From contig NC_092572.1 in assembly GCF_037975245.1 (NCBI RefSeq), forward strand, positions 586,001 to 650,000: a DNA stretch of 64,000 nucleotides, written 5' to 3'. The DNA comes from Apostichopus japonicus. Taxonomy: Eukaryota; Echinodermata; Holothuroidea; Aspidochirotida; Stichopodidae. Shown piece after piece: positions 1-17,300 of the stretch (positions within the stretch are counted from its first letter, which is position 1; every line of letters begins with the position of its first letter). Below the pieces are notes generated by a model, which saw only the letters and a program-made list of their open reading frames with translations, was not told the origin of the DNA and did no database searches. A program made the translations under genes and the position numbers.

Positions 1-163
1 GAGATATCCCCTCCAAGTCTCTGTTCGAGTAAATTTGCCTTATATATTCTGAAATGACCAAATTAAAGCAATTATCGTTAAAATACAACCAAAGTAAGAA
101 AAAAGAGGATATTCTTCAAGGAGGAAGAAACGGTTTCTTTTTGACAAAGCATATTGATCTTAC

Positions 164-4053
<3,890 letters not shown>

Positions 4054-4069
4054 CTGTGAAACAAAATTA

Positions 4070-5360
4070 ATAGTATGAATGTAAGAATGGTATCACCTAA
4101 CTGTTTATGAATGTAAGAATGAAAATCATCTTACTGCTTAAGAATGTAAGAATGTGATCACCTAACTGCTCATGAATGTAAGAATGAGATCACCTTACTG
4201 CTTATGAATGTAAGAATGAGATCACATTACTGCTTATGAATGTAAGAATGATATCACCTTACTGCTTATGAATGTAAGAATGAGATCACCTTACTGCTTA
4301 TGAATGTAAGAATGATATCACCTTACTGCTTATGAATGTAAGAATGAGATCACCTTACTGCTAATGAATGTAAGAATGAGATCACCTGACTGCTCATGAA
4401 TGTAAGAATGAGATCACCTTACTGCTTATGAATGTAAGAATGAGATCACCGTACTGCCTATGAATGTAAGAATGAGATCACCTTACTGCTTTTGAATGTA
4501 AGAATGAGATCACCTTACTGCTTATGAATGCAAGAATGAGATCACCTTACTGCTTATGCATGTAAGAATGGGATCACCTAACTGTTTATGAATGTAAGAA
4601 TGTGATCACCTTACTGCTTATGAATGTTAGAATGAAATCACCTAACTGTTTATGAATGTAAGAATGATATCACCTTACTGCTTATGAATATAAGAATGAG
4701 ATCACCTAACTGTTTATGAATGTAAGAATGATATCAACTTACTGCTTATGAATGTAAGAATGAGATCACCTTACTGCTTATGAATGTAAGAATGAGATCA
4801 CCTTACTGTTCATGAATGTAGGAATGTGATCACCTTACTGCTAATGAATGTAAGAATGTGATCACCTTACTGCTTATGAATGTAAAAATGATATCACCTT
4901 ACTGCTTAAGAATGTAAGAATCTGATCACCTTACTGTTCATGAATGTAAGAATGTGATCACATTACTGCTAATGAATGTAAGAATGTGATCACCTTACTG
5001 CTTATGAATGTAAGAATGAGATCACCTTAGTGTCCATGAATGTAAGAATGTGATCACCTTACTGCTAATGAATGTAAGAATGAGATCACCTTACTGTTTA
5101 TGAATATAAGAATGATATCACCTTACTGCTTATGAATGTAAGAATGAGATCACCTTACTGCTTATGATTGTAAGAATGATATCACCTTACTGCTTATGAA
5201 TGTAAGAATGAGATCACCTTACTGCTTATGAATGTAAGAATGAAATCACCTTACTGCTTATGATTGTAAGAATGAGATCACCTTACTGCTAATGAATGTA
5301 AAAAGGATACCACTTCTCTGTTTATGAATGTAATAATGGGATCTTTTTAAAGAGATCACC
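4070..5360. repeat. Satellite-like array, 32-bp unit, about 40 copies
   Basis: Unit is TGAATGTAAGAATGAGATCA then CCTTACTGCTTA. Copies differ by single-base changes (GAGATC/GATATC/TGTGATC), and the ends decay. It starts directly upstream of the transmembrane exon of the left paralogue. Confidence 0.95.
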
Positions 5361-8098
5361 TGACTGCTTATTTCTAAATTAAATGCTAGCTAATATAAGC
5401 TACAAACTGATTCCTCAATTTTATTTGTTAAATTTATTACTGTTTGAACTGTTTGCAACATACAAAAGAACGAGACGTGTAGATGACAGTTATGTATTCA
5501 GATATATGATGTTACAGTTGCCCATTTATGATAATCACACAGACACTGAAAGTGATGATTTGCACAAGTTCATGTTCCTGAACACAACCATCATAACGAA
5601 TGATATAACACAGTTATGTCTAATTAGTTATTGTTTCAATTCCATAGCTGATACCTAAAGCGAAAACGGAACTTGATGCTAACAATGATAATGTAACTTT
5701 CCAATTGTTCCCTTGGATACAATTAGCAAAATGTTTTCATGCCGCATTCAGATATCCGACAGGTCGAAAGGTGGCTTTATACCATATTAGTCTTGTAATA
5801 TGGTCATTTATCAAATATGTATCCAAATATAAGATGTTCGGGAGTATTTGGCTAATGTGTGTTCGATTATTGCCTATCAGAAAAACTCTTAAATGGGCGA
5901 GAATGATTTTAAGACCATGTCGATTATACCCAATACAAACATGTCGAATTTACGACCACTGTCGGAATTATCATAAATAAACAGATTTAACAACTACAGA
6001 TTACGGAATTAATAAATATAAACCGGATATAGAAATCCCACGCGTGACTTATTAACGTATACGGGGATAATTAGCCTCACGTGGTGACTGCATTAATCGA
6101 ACTGCTCAAAGATATTTGATAAAGCATGTCGAATATCGCGGAATTCAACATGCCGGAATAACAATGGACATGTCGAATTTAGCCACGTGGAGCAAAATAT
6201 TCATCTTTCGTGTCGAAATAAGCATATCTTTTGGTCGAAGTTTGCTTATCTATGAGGTCGAAGTTCGCGTACTATGCCTAAGACCCCATCCCGATTGCCA
6301 CTAAAAAATCACAATTGTAAGTGTGTAAGCGATCTTCAATCAAAACTATCTTATAGGGATAAGATACCAGACGGAATAGCGCACACCATAATTGCACTGT
6401 AAAATACGTTACTTTCTCTCCTTTTTACAATAAGCGTTAAAATATCTAAGTGATCGAAAACCGCTCATGATACCCTGTTTGACCTCTCTGTGACCTGTGA
6501 TAAGTAAGAAGTTCCATGACAACATCCCTTCGTTTAAGACTCATTTCGATAAATACCATTTAAGAATATTTTTCACAGTTAAAAGTATTTTTCCCCTCAT
6601 TCTATTGTGTGTTTATTTAGCAAGACATTCAAGCATCATACTTTTAAAGACTGACATATATCACATAGTTTAGCAGCTTTACATAATGAAAACAAAAAAC
6701 TTCAAAAGAACGTTGTAATAGTAAACACCATAGAAACACTTTACATATTTTTCTCTTCTTGTTTCCCTTTAACTGAGCAGCATCAATTAAACGCAAGTAA
6801 GTAGCATTCTTTCGTCATACATTGATTATTTTGTGATTACTATGACACTAAAGATGACGTAATTGTTCATTTTATTGTCAATTGACGTTCTTAGCAAACA
6901 GCCTAGACTGCTTTCATAAACCTTTTGTGTTGTCGATCGATACTGTAGAACTGATATTTTGTTAGAATTGAAAGGCTTTGGAGGTATTGAACGAACGTTT
7001 GTTATCAGATCCTTATATAGGCTTTGCATTGTGTATCCTTTTAAAACAACAATTAAACACATTTATCGTAGAATTGACTATGCACCTTTCATCTTTATAT
7101 CTGCGTCATCAGTTAATGGTATGTGTTTTACTTTCGGTGAGAAACTTGATATACTTCACCATGACAGCACCGTGACTGCACCGTGACAGAACCGTGACTT
7201 CATCATGACATCACCGTGACTACACCATAACAGCACCATGGCAGCAGTCCTCCTATATGATAAAACTGCGCCTTTAGCAAAAAAACATATTAAACTAATC
7301 AAAGTGTAACGAAACGCTTCAATGTCTCACTCGGCTACTTGTTTCATTTTATAAATCAAAACAAATACCTGCTTTTACCGTTATTCTATATGCTTTGTTT
7401 CCTTTGAACTTTGGTAATTAATAATCGTTATTAAAGAGTCGTATATGTACAACGTATTAAAAAAATAATTCTTTAAATGCTTTGTGTAAACATACAATTT
7501 ACTAGTTAAGTCCTTGATCACATCTTACGATTATACGATAACACCCCATAGTCATGTCATGTATTTTAATTGTTTTTCTATGTTATATAAGTATTTTAAA
7601 GGTACACGAAGTTGGTGTGGTCCATGTATGACGCAACACGATTATTGTGCAATGACCAAACCAACTAAAATACAATATTTCATCTTAACAATCGAGAGAA
7701 TTATCACTTATTTTTATAATGTTTATATTTCAGATTCGGTATGCCTTGAATTTTTCCGTGACAAGAATGTTACTATCTAGTAAATGCGACAGTGTAGATA
7801 TCTCAAAAGAACTTTAAACTCACTTATGGTGTCTGTGCTGCTTCTTAGATTACCATCAGCATGCCATTACGTGATCACAGAATTTAAAAACAGCTTGCAT
7901 CTTAACTCTATACATTAATCGTGTCACTACGTCACTAAAGCGAGAGAAATTTACTAAATAGTTTACAAATAACAACATTTCATGAACGATTTGTCAGTAC
8001 TTAGAAGATTAGGATGATTAGCTATTTGATGAACATAAGAAGCCACATTGTTTCTATGGCAATCACATCGAATGAAAACCTGGTCTTATCACACATTA
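5361..8098. other. No gene recognised; fragment of a dispersed repeat
   Basis: Short open frames at 5383-5658 and 5705-5980 have no recognisable domain. From about 6100 to 6500 the sequence (ATGTCGAA-rich, then GTGATCG..AAC....TACCCTG.TTGACCT) resembles 24540-24960, suggesting an old shared repeat. A short CACCGTGAC-type tandem array lies at about 7165-7240. Confidence 0.4.
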
Positions 8099-8112
8099 AT
8101 GAATGCGATTAT

Positions 8113-8294
8113 ACTTTTTAAGAAAAAGTCGCCCAGGAAAGAACTTGGACACGAAAACCCAACTACCGAACGACTGATCCGCTCTCAACCCCAGTCCCCT
8201 TGCATCTGTGTGATAATTGTCAGGTGTGCATCACCATCCTCTCGAAAGGGAACATATACTACACACGATCTTAGCCAAAAGGCCGAGAAGCGAT
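8113..8294 (-). mobile_element. U2 snRNA-headed retroposon (SINE-like) with target-site duplication
   Basis: On the minus strand the first 28 bases equal the 5' end of U2 snRNA (ATCGCTTCTCGGCCTTTTGG then CTAAGATC). The likeness continues through the branch-site-pairing GTAGTA and fades after about 45 bases. The remaining about 135 bases are not U2. They share GGATCAGTCGTTCGG and a CGACTTTT.TTAAAAAG end with the element at 37743-37907. The 14-bp ATGAATGCGATTAT flanks both sides (8099-8112, 8293-8306), as expected for target-primed retroposition. It lacks U2 stem-loops II-IV and so is not a functional U2 gene. Confidence 0.75.
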
Positions 8295-8379
8295 GAATGC
8301 GATTATGATACTTTAAACTTAGGGCGCTATTTAAGATCTAACTCTTAAAGAAAATATTTAACATGGGTGATAAGTAAAC

Positions 8380-8900
8380 TGTGGGTAAACTTCTATTACC
8401 AGGAGTGAAAAATTGTAAGTAGACTCCTAGTATCACGAGTGAGAAGCACAACTATGGGTACACTTCTATTACCAGAGTGATAAGCAAACATTCTGTAGAC
8501 ATATGTTGCCAGGAGTGATAAGCAACTGTAGGTATATATAAATATTGCCAGGAGTGATAATCAAACTGTAGGTAGACTTCTATTACCAGGAGTGATAAGA
8601 TAACTGTAGGTAGAATTCTATTTCCAGAGTGATAAGCAAACATTCTGTAGAAATCTGTTGCTAGGAGTTATAAGCAAACTGTAGGTATATATCATTGCCG
8701 GTAGTGATAATCAAACTGTAGGTAGAATTCTATTTCCAGAGTGATCAGCAAACATTCTGTAAAATATGTTGCCAGGAGTTATAAGCAAACTGTAGGTATA
8801 TATATATATTGCCGGGAGTGATAATCAAAATGTAGGTAGAATTCTAGTACCAGGAGTGATAAGCTTACTGTAGGAAGACTTATATTACCAGAGAGAAAAA
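8380..8900. repeat. Minisatellite, about 38-bp unit
   Basis: Tandem copies around CCAGGAGTGATAAGCAAACT then GTAGGTAGACTTCTATTA, with length variants. Non-coding. Confidence 0.85.
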
Positions 8901-11639
8901 AAAACACACTTGACAACACAATAAACATAGTGCTTGCTACAAATGCTAAGAATATAAAACAACGTAAAAAATGAGGACATATTACACAAGTACACAAGTA
9001 CATCACAGACCCTTGGGAAGACAATGTCCACTTATTATTACGCTAAAATCCGCAGGGAAGTATGTACATGATATGACTTATTGACAAAATAGCGGTGTGC
9101 AATTACAACATTGATGAGAGCCTATCTGTTCTCGCAAGAGAGTCAATTTAAGTTTTGATTTTACGTTAGAGGCAAAAATAATTCCACATCTGCCTACACA
9201 AGGATAGAGAAAATCTGCACATGGTCACGTTCATATAAACACAAATAATTAGACGTTAATGTACAAGATTAGCTCAGGAGCCAATAAAATGAGAGAGTCG
9301 AGAGAGATGAGATGGAAAATTTAAAGCACTTGTTTGCAAATGTTTGATAATTTCACCAAGATGATGATGTATAGACTACTGAAAAAGTACTGAAATGGAT
9401 TTAACTAATACTCTGTTATCGGAAATGAAGGTTATCGGATAGGAGCGATAAAGTAATCATTACATTCAATTCTCAGCATTTTCGGACTAGACAAGTTTCT
9501 TGATGTAAGATGGTTATTAATTTGTTTCATTTAAACTAATACTTGGAAACTTAAAAACCCTCGCCCTTTTTAAATAAAGTGGATATTGTGGACTCACTAC
9601 ATCGTTCATGATGTGATTTTAGTATCAAAAAGTATTGCAAGCTGAAGGCTTTCGAAAAGTCTCGCTAATATAGTTAATATGCCAACGCATTTAAACAACG
9701 CGAGATTTTCTTTTCTTTAAAACATCCTAACCTGAGAGTTGTTGAAACTGATTCGTGGTTTTACTTAACATGGTGTTATCACCAGAGGCCATAGCAGCTG
9801 GGGTAAACCCCTTCCAAATTAAAGCTTAGATGAAGGTTATTGATTCCTTTATCGTCACAGGTTTGCGTCCTATCATTGTGTATCTTTGAAATTTAAAGAA
9901 AACATTTTCACCCAAAACTCATTGTTAGGGGAATTAGCTTACATGTGTTTACGAAAGCTTTAGGGAGAATGTGTTTACTAAGTTAGTTACAACATACTTA
10001 TTAGTTATGTGATGACCTCCTAAAATGGCACCCGTGCACCATGTGATATAGTTTCTAGTACCCAATACGCCATATCTCTCAGTATACGGGTCCATATTTG
10101 CAATTATGATATTACGCCACCTATTATACTAACTGTTCTCTGGCAGAATTATGTCATCAACATATCAGAGTACACAGTTCTGTAGAGTATTGTCAGTAAT
10201 ACTCGATTGGCTATCATATCCGACATATGATCAATTGTAATTAACTTCTCTCCTACATCGAAGGAATATTTTGACCAACTATTTTAATATATGCACTGAA
10301 TATGTCTTTCTCACGCATTAATGGTAACTATTTTTGGTGAGATTCTTTTTTTCTTTGTATATTGAAACATTAGTTCTAGGAATGTGTTGGTCGTATGTGT
10401 TAAATGTTCATATTAACGCAAGTTATAACATGAGAACCAAAATATTATAAGACTTTATATTCACTACTGCAATAATTCTCATGGTATCAATCAATAAAGA
10501 CCTCGCGTATATATCTTAGAACTAAAGTGTCTGCGAAATTTTCTTCTGCAATTTATAATTATTCATTTTTTGGCGTTTTATCGGATAACGCACACATGTT
10601 CTATTCACTGTGGTACTTTCGTTGACTCACAGATATACTGTAGGCTAACTTGCAATTGCATAACGGGGAAATTGACATATTTTCGAAAACTAGTGGCAAG
10701 GCAAATTCGAAAGAAGTGTTATGTTATTACTTACTATTAATAAACGTTTCTCTTGTCCACAAGTTCCATTTTATGAAATATGATTTCAACAGGTAGCTGT
10801 GATTGAGATGAGGTGGGTTTAGGAGGGGGGGGGGGGGGAGGGGAATGGTCTGTTAAAACAAACGATGATTTATCACATTTTATTAACTTGCGCTTGTATA
10901 TTTACATATATATCCATATCTTAAATTTAAAATGTAATCATTTTAGTATTTAACAGCCATAACCCTTACTAGTAAGATATCAGCATTTATTATATTATTA
11001 TATCATTTATGGGTTTTGTTATTGTTTCACAGAAACACCTGTCAATAAAGAAGAGATTCCAAATTTCAAGTGACTAAACCATGTAACTGATGTATATTAT
11101 GGAAATACTTGGAAGAAAATGATGTTTCCCAACTTTACAAGGCCGATAATATGAGAACTATTGATTTTCTTGTATTTATTAGAGTTTCTTACAAGCCATT
11201 TTCTGAATACACCATTTCCTATGCGTTATTTTATACGATTATAAGTAATGGAAGTTTCATTATCAGAAGTATTGATAACAACGTTTTCACTATTTCAATA
11301 TGTTCATGTTAAGCTTAGTGTTAATCGAAAACTGCATATAATCACTCTCCATTGCTACTACGATAGTAATACGATGTGTGCTGAATATATTGTATATTAA
11401 CAAAGACATGTAACAGCCTATATATACAACGAAGAAACAAAAAATAGAAACATATAAGTTTCTCTAATACCGTGTTGCATCAACAGAACATATTATTGTA
11501 TAATATCATATGTGGGTATTCACCTCTTTGTTCAGGACTTAATACGGTGTGAAGTGGCCACCCTACTTTCACTTTCTTGTTTTTTACTGTTCTGTGTCAG
11601 TTAATGCCACGATGTGTTATACTTCCTTGTAAACTCATT
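8901..11639. other. No gene recognised
   Basis: AT-rich sequence without domains, splice-supported exons or clear repeats on either strand. A 14-base G run sits near 10825. The missing extracellular exons of the left receptor paralogue would be expected between here and 5.4 kb but were not found. Confidence 0.4.
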
Positions 11640-11935
11640 GCCATCCGATTCACACAGAGATTACAGTAACTACTGTTAATCTGCAAAAGTTTTGTACCAC
11701 AGTAAAAAATATATGATAAATCGGTAGCATGTTCTGTTAGAATTACAGTAAAAACTGAGGATATTTGTAATCTCATCGAATCTCAACAACTCGCTTTGTT
11801 GGGATTACACATATCTTCAGTTCTTTCTGTAATTCTAATAGAACATGCAGCTGATTTATAACACGATCCAGTTTTTACTGTGGTTCATATATCATATTTA
11901 GTAACTGTGTTCTCTGTGTGTATCAGGTGTCATTG
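11640..11935. mobile_element. Foldback/MITE-like inverted repeat
   Basis: Two arms of about 140 bases are imperfect inverted copies. CACACAGAGA..ACAGT.ACT, ACCACAGTAAAAA, GCATGTTCTGTTAGAATTAC and GGATATTTGTAAT all return in reverse order. The loop is near 11785-11800 (CAACAACTCGCTTTGTTG). Non-coding. No TSD settled. Confidence 0.7.
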
Positions 11936-12429
11936 GACATCGTATTGTGTGGAAAGATAACATATATAATTGTGGTCTATAATTTCATCGCAATATGTTT
12001 TTTCTATGATACACCAACATTAGTGTAATATAATATGATTTATTTCTAATTTAATTTCCTGCAACATATTTAAGAGCCTGGACAAAGGAGACGTGGAACC
12101 CTATTAACCTCACATTTTGAGCGATTTTGTTTTCATGCTGCGTAATTTATGCCTCATAAGACTAACTACCAGAGCATCATCAACTTAATGTTGTACTTTT
12201 GTTTTATAAACAAAGAATAGTATATTCCGCAAGAGACGGTTTGCGGATTGAATAATGTTACTATGTTGGAATAAGCAACAGGAACCGTTAAGGCTAAAAT
12301 GGTATGGTAATTAAACTGCCTACCTCTGCCTATACTGCAATCACTGCCTAGCATAGTGCATTGTTAATAGGTAGTGTGAACTAAGTTTTTTAAGACATGC
12401 GTGGAATTTCACTACAGTGATTTCTTCGA

Positions 12430-13045
12430 TAAAGCTGATTATATTAGATACTCTTCCTGTGTAGACATAGCTATTTGTACTCACATAGCTTACTGTGTGA
12501 GATATTCTTCCTGTGTAGACATTGGCATTATTACTCCCATAGCTTACTAAGCAAGATATTCTTGCTGTGTAGACATTGCTATTTGTACTCACATAGCTTG
12601 CTATGCAAGATATTCTTCCTGTGAAGACATTGTTATTTGTACTCACATATTTTACTATGCAAGATACTCTTCCTTTGTAGACATTGCCATTTGTACTCAC
12701 ATAGCTTACTGTGTGAGATATTCTTCCTGTGAAGACATTGCTATTTGTACTCACATAGCTTACTGTGCAAGATATTCTTCCTGTGTTGACATTGTTATCT
12801 GTAGTCACAAAGCTTACTGTATCAGGTATTCTTCCTGTGAAGACATTGCTATTTTTACTCACATAGCTTTCTATGCAAGATATTATTCCTGCGTAGACAT
12901 TGCTAGTTGTACTCACATATTTTACTATGCAAGATATTCTTCCTGTGTTACAGTGTTATTTGTACTCACATAGATTACTATGTCAGATATTCTTCCTGTG
13001 TTGACATTGTCATCTGTACTCACATAGCTTACTATGCAATCTTTG
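12430..13045. repeat. Minisatellite, 54-bp unit (18 codons)
   Basis: About 11 copies of a unit with GATATTCTTCCTGTGTAGAC and TTTGTACTCACATAGCTTAC. As 54 is a multiple of three, several frames stay open. The minus strand reads 191 codons of an 18-residue repeat (SNVYTGRISCTVSYVSTN-like), and the plus strand is open too. No homology to a known repeat protein is recognised, so I call it a repeat, not a gene. Confidence 0.85.
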
Positions 13046-14210
13046 CATAATGGAGAACAAGATTTTGTGAAGTTTAACCAAACAGAAAAGTATTAAAGTG
13101 TTCATATCTTTCAGTCTATTCTTTATTTTCGTTTAAAACTATCTACTTCAGAATCTAGTCTATAAAAAAAGACAGAAATAAAAAAAGTTAGCAGTATACA
13201 ATTAGTCATGATATGTATGGCGTAAAATAGTTATGTGATTGACTTATGGATGATATTCATGGAACTCTTCTCATATTAGTTAAGGTTCAGTGCTTCATTC
13301 ATTTAATGGCATGTAAGAGAACCTGTTAAACTCACTACGGTAATAATGTCGTCCAAAATGAAAACTTACTTACTTATCCTAAGCCAAACTAAACGCTGCG
13401 TTTGTTTTGTTAGTGTCAATACCATTAAAAATGATATACAATGCTTTTGGGAGACTTAAATCACTTTGTCGGCATTGTTTTGGCTAGCCTATGCTATAAA
13501 ACAGCTCAAAATGGTTTAGTAAAGAAGTAATATATACAGAAAGTTATTGAAAAATAATAAATATGCGTCAACTTTCCAATTAACAACCTGATATAATGAA
13601 TGATATCTAGCGCTACTGTCATGTTTTGAGTTTGCGAAACTATTTACATTGGTCTCGGTGATCTTAGAATAATTTATATTTGAGTTATTTATGAATGTGA
13701 GATAATCAATAATGTCAAAAATATTCCACATACCTTAGCTGAAATCCAAATCAAAAGACCATCTTCCTTACTATAAATATGGTGGCTTGATATATTCCAA
13801 GAAGCAGGAAGTAAAATTCATTTAAACGTGAGCACTTAAAAATGATTAAGATAATTTAGAAGTTTTTAAAACTCAGAAGTTTCTTTAATAACTTTTTGAA
13901 ATATTACTCAATACCAACACACCCTGTCCAACTTGGATGGTTGCCACTAAAATCATTCAAATCTGATTTCTTAAAATATCTCAATTTACTCCATGTCTTT
14001 TTCACAAAGCGAGAAGGTTACCTTGAGGAAAGGTTACGATAATCACCATTTTACACCCTTAAAACTACCGTTTGTAAACAAAAATAAAGAAAGCGCTAGA
14101 ATTGAAGAAAAAATGCAACCGCCTAAAGTTTTATGTAATACGCTTAATATTATGATTATTAAAATCATTCCCTCTGACATCCAAGAAGATCCTAGCTACA
14201 CCCAGTTGTT
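13046..14210. other. 3' flank of the pseudokinase gene, nothing recognised
   Basis: AT-rich; contains the 3' untranslated region of the gene that ends at 14211. No unambiguous poly(A) signal could be chosen among the many A-rich stretches. Confidence 0.35.
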
Positions 14211-14336
14211 CTAGTTCCCAGCATGATAGATGTGTTCTGCGTAGGTTGCTTGATCGGTATTCGCGGCTCCCATGGGAACATACGTTGTTGGAATCGGTAT
14301 CTCATACGAACTGTCGCCGATTAGTTTCTCAAATTT
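14211..14336 (-). CDS. Pseudokinase gene exon 14: tyrosine-rich C-terminal tail and stop
   Basis: Acceptor TTAACAG, phase 0, 41 codons then TAG. It has four tyrosines in SH2-type contexts: YEIP (Y538), YVPM (Y546), YAEH (Y559), YHAG (Y564). YxxM is the known docking motif for the p85 subunit of PI3-kinase. If phosphorylated, it would have to be by another kinase. Confidence 0.8.
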   Translation of the reverse strand, partial: KFEKLIGDSSYEIPIPTTYVPMGAANTDQATYAEHIYHAGN

Positions 14337-17300
14337 CTGTTAAGGGATAATGCGTGTATTTTTGTTACAGAATGAATTTCCGTGTTTCCGTCACTCAGTG
14401 AATTGCTTTAACGTCTGCCCAAACTAATCATCACGTTTCACTCCATAATTAATATAAAAACAAGAGAAAGAACAAGGAGAATGATGCTATTCGAGTACAG
14501 CCTAGTGACCAGTTAAAACATGTTTTCTATATATGTTGAACAATAAAGAAACACACACCATGAATCTATTAAAGGGCTGTCCATATTATGAGCCTATCAT
14601 CTCGCATCTCTGCAACATCTTTATAGATTGTATCGTTGTAATGGAAATCAACAAACGGCGGTTGTGGTGACGTCACACATGTTTACATAAGCTTAACTAT
14701 CTTGTAACAAGGCGGTTTATTTACAAACAATAACTATCTGTATGGAAACAAGGCGGTTTATTTACAAACAATAACTGGTTGTGTGGAAACAAGGCGGTTT
14801 ATTTACCAACAATAACTAGCTTTGTGGAAACAAGACGGCTCATTTACTAACAATGACTAGCTGTGTGGAAACAAGGCGGTTTTTGTACCAACAGTAACTA
14901 GCTTTGTGGAAACAAGGCGGTTTATATACTAACAATGACTAGCTGTGTGGGAAAATGGTGGTTTATTTACTAACAATGACTAGCTGTGTGGGAAAATGAC
15001 AATTTATTATTAACAATGACTAGCTGTGTGGGAACAAGGCAGTTTATTTACAAAACAATAACTAGCTGTGTTGGAACAAGGCGGTTTATTTACAAACAAT
15101 AACTAGCTGTGTGGAAACAAGGTGTTTTTTTTTTTCAAGAGCAGAGTCCATTGGTCACAAGTACTCAACATTTTTAATGGTACAACATTACATTATTCAA
15201 AGACGTAAAGGGAGAAGAAGATTGGTTGAATGCTACCACCAACAAATATTGTCAAATCATGCTTCCAAATAGACGCTCATTATAGACGTTACGACACGTT
15301 GGAAAGACCAGTAAAGAGAAAAACAGTACTTACAGCTACGAACGTTTCCCTCAAATGATGAATGGAAGGTCGAAGAGAACAGTTATGGTTCCAGCAATCG
15401 AACAAGATCTCATCTCTACAAATATTCCAAAACAAAATGCGATTAGTGCTGAGCAGATTTTTTTCTTAAATAACGTCAGCCAAGATACAGCCTGGCCATC
15501 AAAAACCGAGCATTGTTTGTTAAGCCACAATCATAAAATGTTGTGTTGAGAAGCGCAGTATTTAACATGAATAGGGGACCATAAATACTTTTACTTTTAT
15601 AACCATTGTCTGCCAAGAATTTCCACGAGACTGTATGGGGATGTTCTTGACACAAAGCAACACTTTACCATCAATGCATTTGATTCCCTGTGAGGTACCG
15701 TGTATAACGGGTATCAGAGATGTAAATTGTTAGTTTGAGCTTCATTTATTTATCATTCTCAAATGTGCAAGGTATTGACGATTTGGTATAATTAAGGACA
15801 CACAAATGACAGTACTTATTTTGCTATACAGCTCTTTGTTTTGGAGACACTTTAAAAAAAATACAAGAAAGTTACGAAATTCAATCATAAAAAGAAACCA
15901 GTGAATGAAATCAGTTTTCTGAGTTTGGTTGACACCATGAAACATCGACCAAGAATTGTTCAAAATAAGACTGCAAACTATGTCTGGGTGTTTACTAAAT
16001 AAATTCTATAGAGTCTAAGAAAATAGCAAGGTCTCTGCATTTAATCCTTCCTTGAACTACTTCAATATTTATATTAATGCCATTGAAACAGACATTGAAA
16101 AAATTCATTGTTTCTTGAACCATACTGGATTATATTGTTACCCGATTTCAGTATGATTATCAAATAGCACCAAACGGTGTACGGACATTGTGGATAAGAC
16201 AAAAAGTAAATTAATACGATACTAACTTTATCTGCATGTACCTCTCTGGCCAAGGTACTGATGGCGCTGCAACGTTGTCAATCGATTCCACTTCCATGTC
16301 GACCGGAAACGGTGGTGTTCCTAACAGCAGTTATGAACATTGATAACATTCATCTTAAAATATAATGCAAATTCAAGTCATGTAGATTGATGATATCAGA
16401 AGACTCATTATACATAAGTTACCAAGTACGCAACACAACAATTTTATAAATGTATACCTCCCTGAAAGAAAGGTATCATAGTTTTATTGCAATTTTCAGA
16501 TATTTAAAGACCACACAAGTTAACGCAACAATAAAAGTAATATGCACATACTATGAATCATCTTAGATCTACATTAGTTTCGCTAAGACAATGTAATGGT
16601 TCGATATACCAATCAATAGACTCCTCCCGGACACGTACAGTGGAAGTAGGTTACTGATTGTCCATTAGTATACCAGCACACATAATCACTATCGGGACAC
16701 ATACAGTGGAAGTAGGCTACTGAGTGTACATTAGTATATATACCAGCACACACAATCACTATCGGAACACATACAGTGGAAGTAGGTTACTGATTGTCCA
16801 TTAGTATACCAGCACACATAATCACTATCGGGACACATACAGTGGAAGTAGGCTACTGAGTGTACATTAGTATATATACCAGCACACACAATCACTATCA
16901 GGACACATACAGTGGAAGTAGGCTACTGAGTGTACATTAGTATATATACCAGCACACACAATCACTATCAGGACACATACAGTGGAAGTAGGCTACTGAG
17001 TGTGCATTAGTATATATACCAGCACACACAATTACTATCGGAACACATACAGTGGAAGTAGGCTACTGAGTGTACATTAGTATATATACCAGCACACACA
17101 ATCACTATCAGGACACATACAGTGGAAGTAGGCTACTGAGTGTACATTAGTATATATACCAGCACACACAATCACTATCAGGACACATACAGTGGAAGTA
17201 GGCTACTGAGTGTGCATTAGTATATATACCAGCACACACAATCACTATCGGAACACATACAGTGGAAGTAGGCTACTGAGTGTACATTAGTATATATACC

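Noticed and set aside
4070-5360. Regular repeats resembling a CRISPR array
   Set aside because: Units abut with no unique spacers and vary by point changes; this is a minisatellite in an intron-bearing genome. The same holds for the arrays at 245-815, 8380-8900, 12430-13045, 14690-15130, 16620-17950 and 21950-22420.
5383-5980. Two consecutive 91-codon plus-strand open frames
   Set aside because: No domain likeness and no conserved counterpart in the duplicated regions.
7828-7847. 20-base candidate micro-exon (AAG acceptor, GTGAGT donor)
   Set aside because: It lies upstream of the transmembrane exon, not downstream, and no flanking exons in a compatible phase were found.
8113-8294. Functional U2 snRNA gene
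   Set aside because: Only about 45 bases of the 5' end match U2. The Sm site and stem-loops II-IV are missing, and direct repeats flank it.
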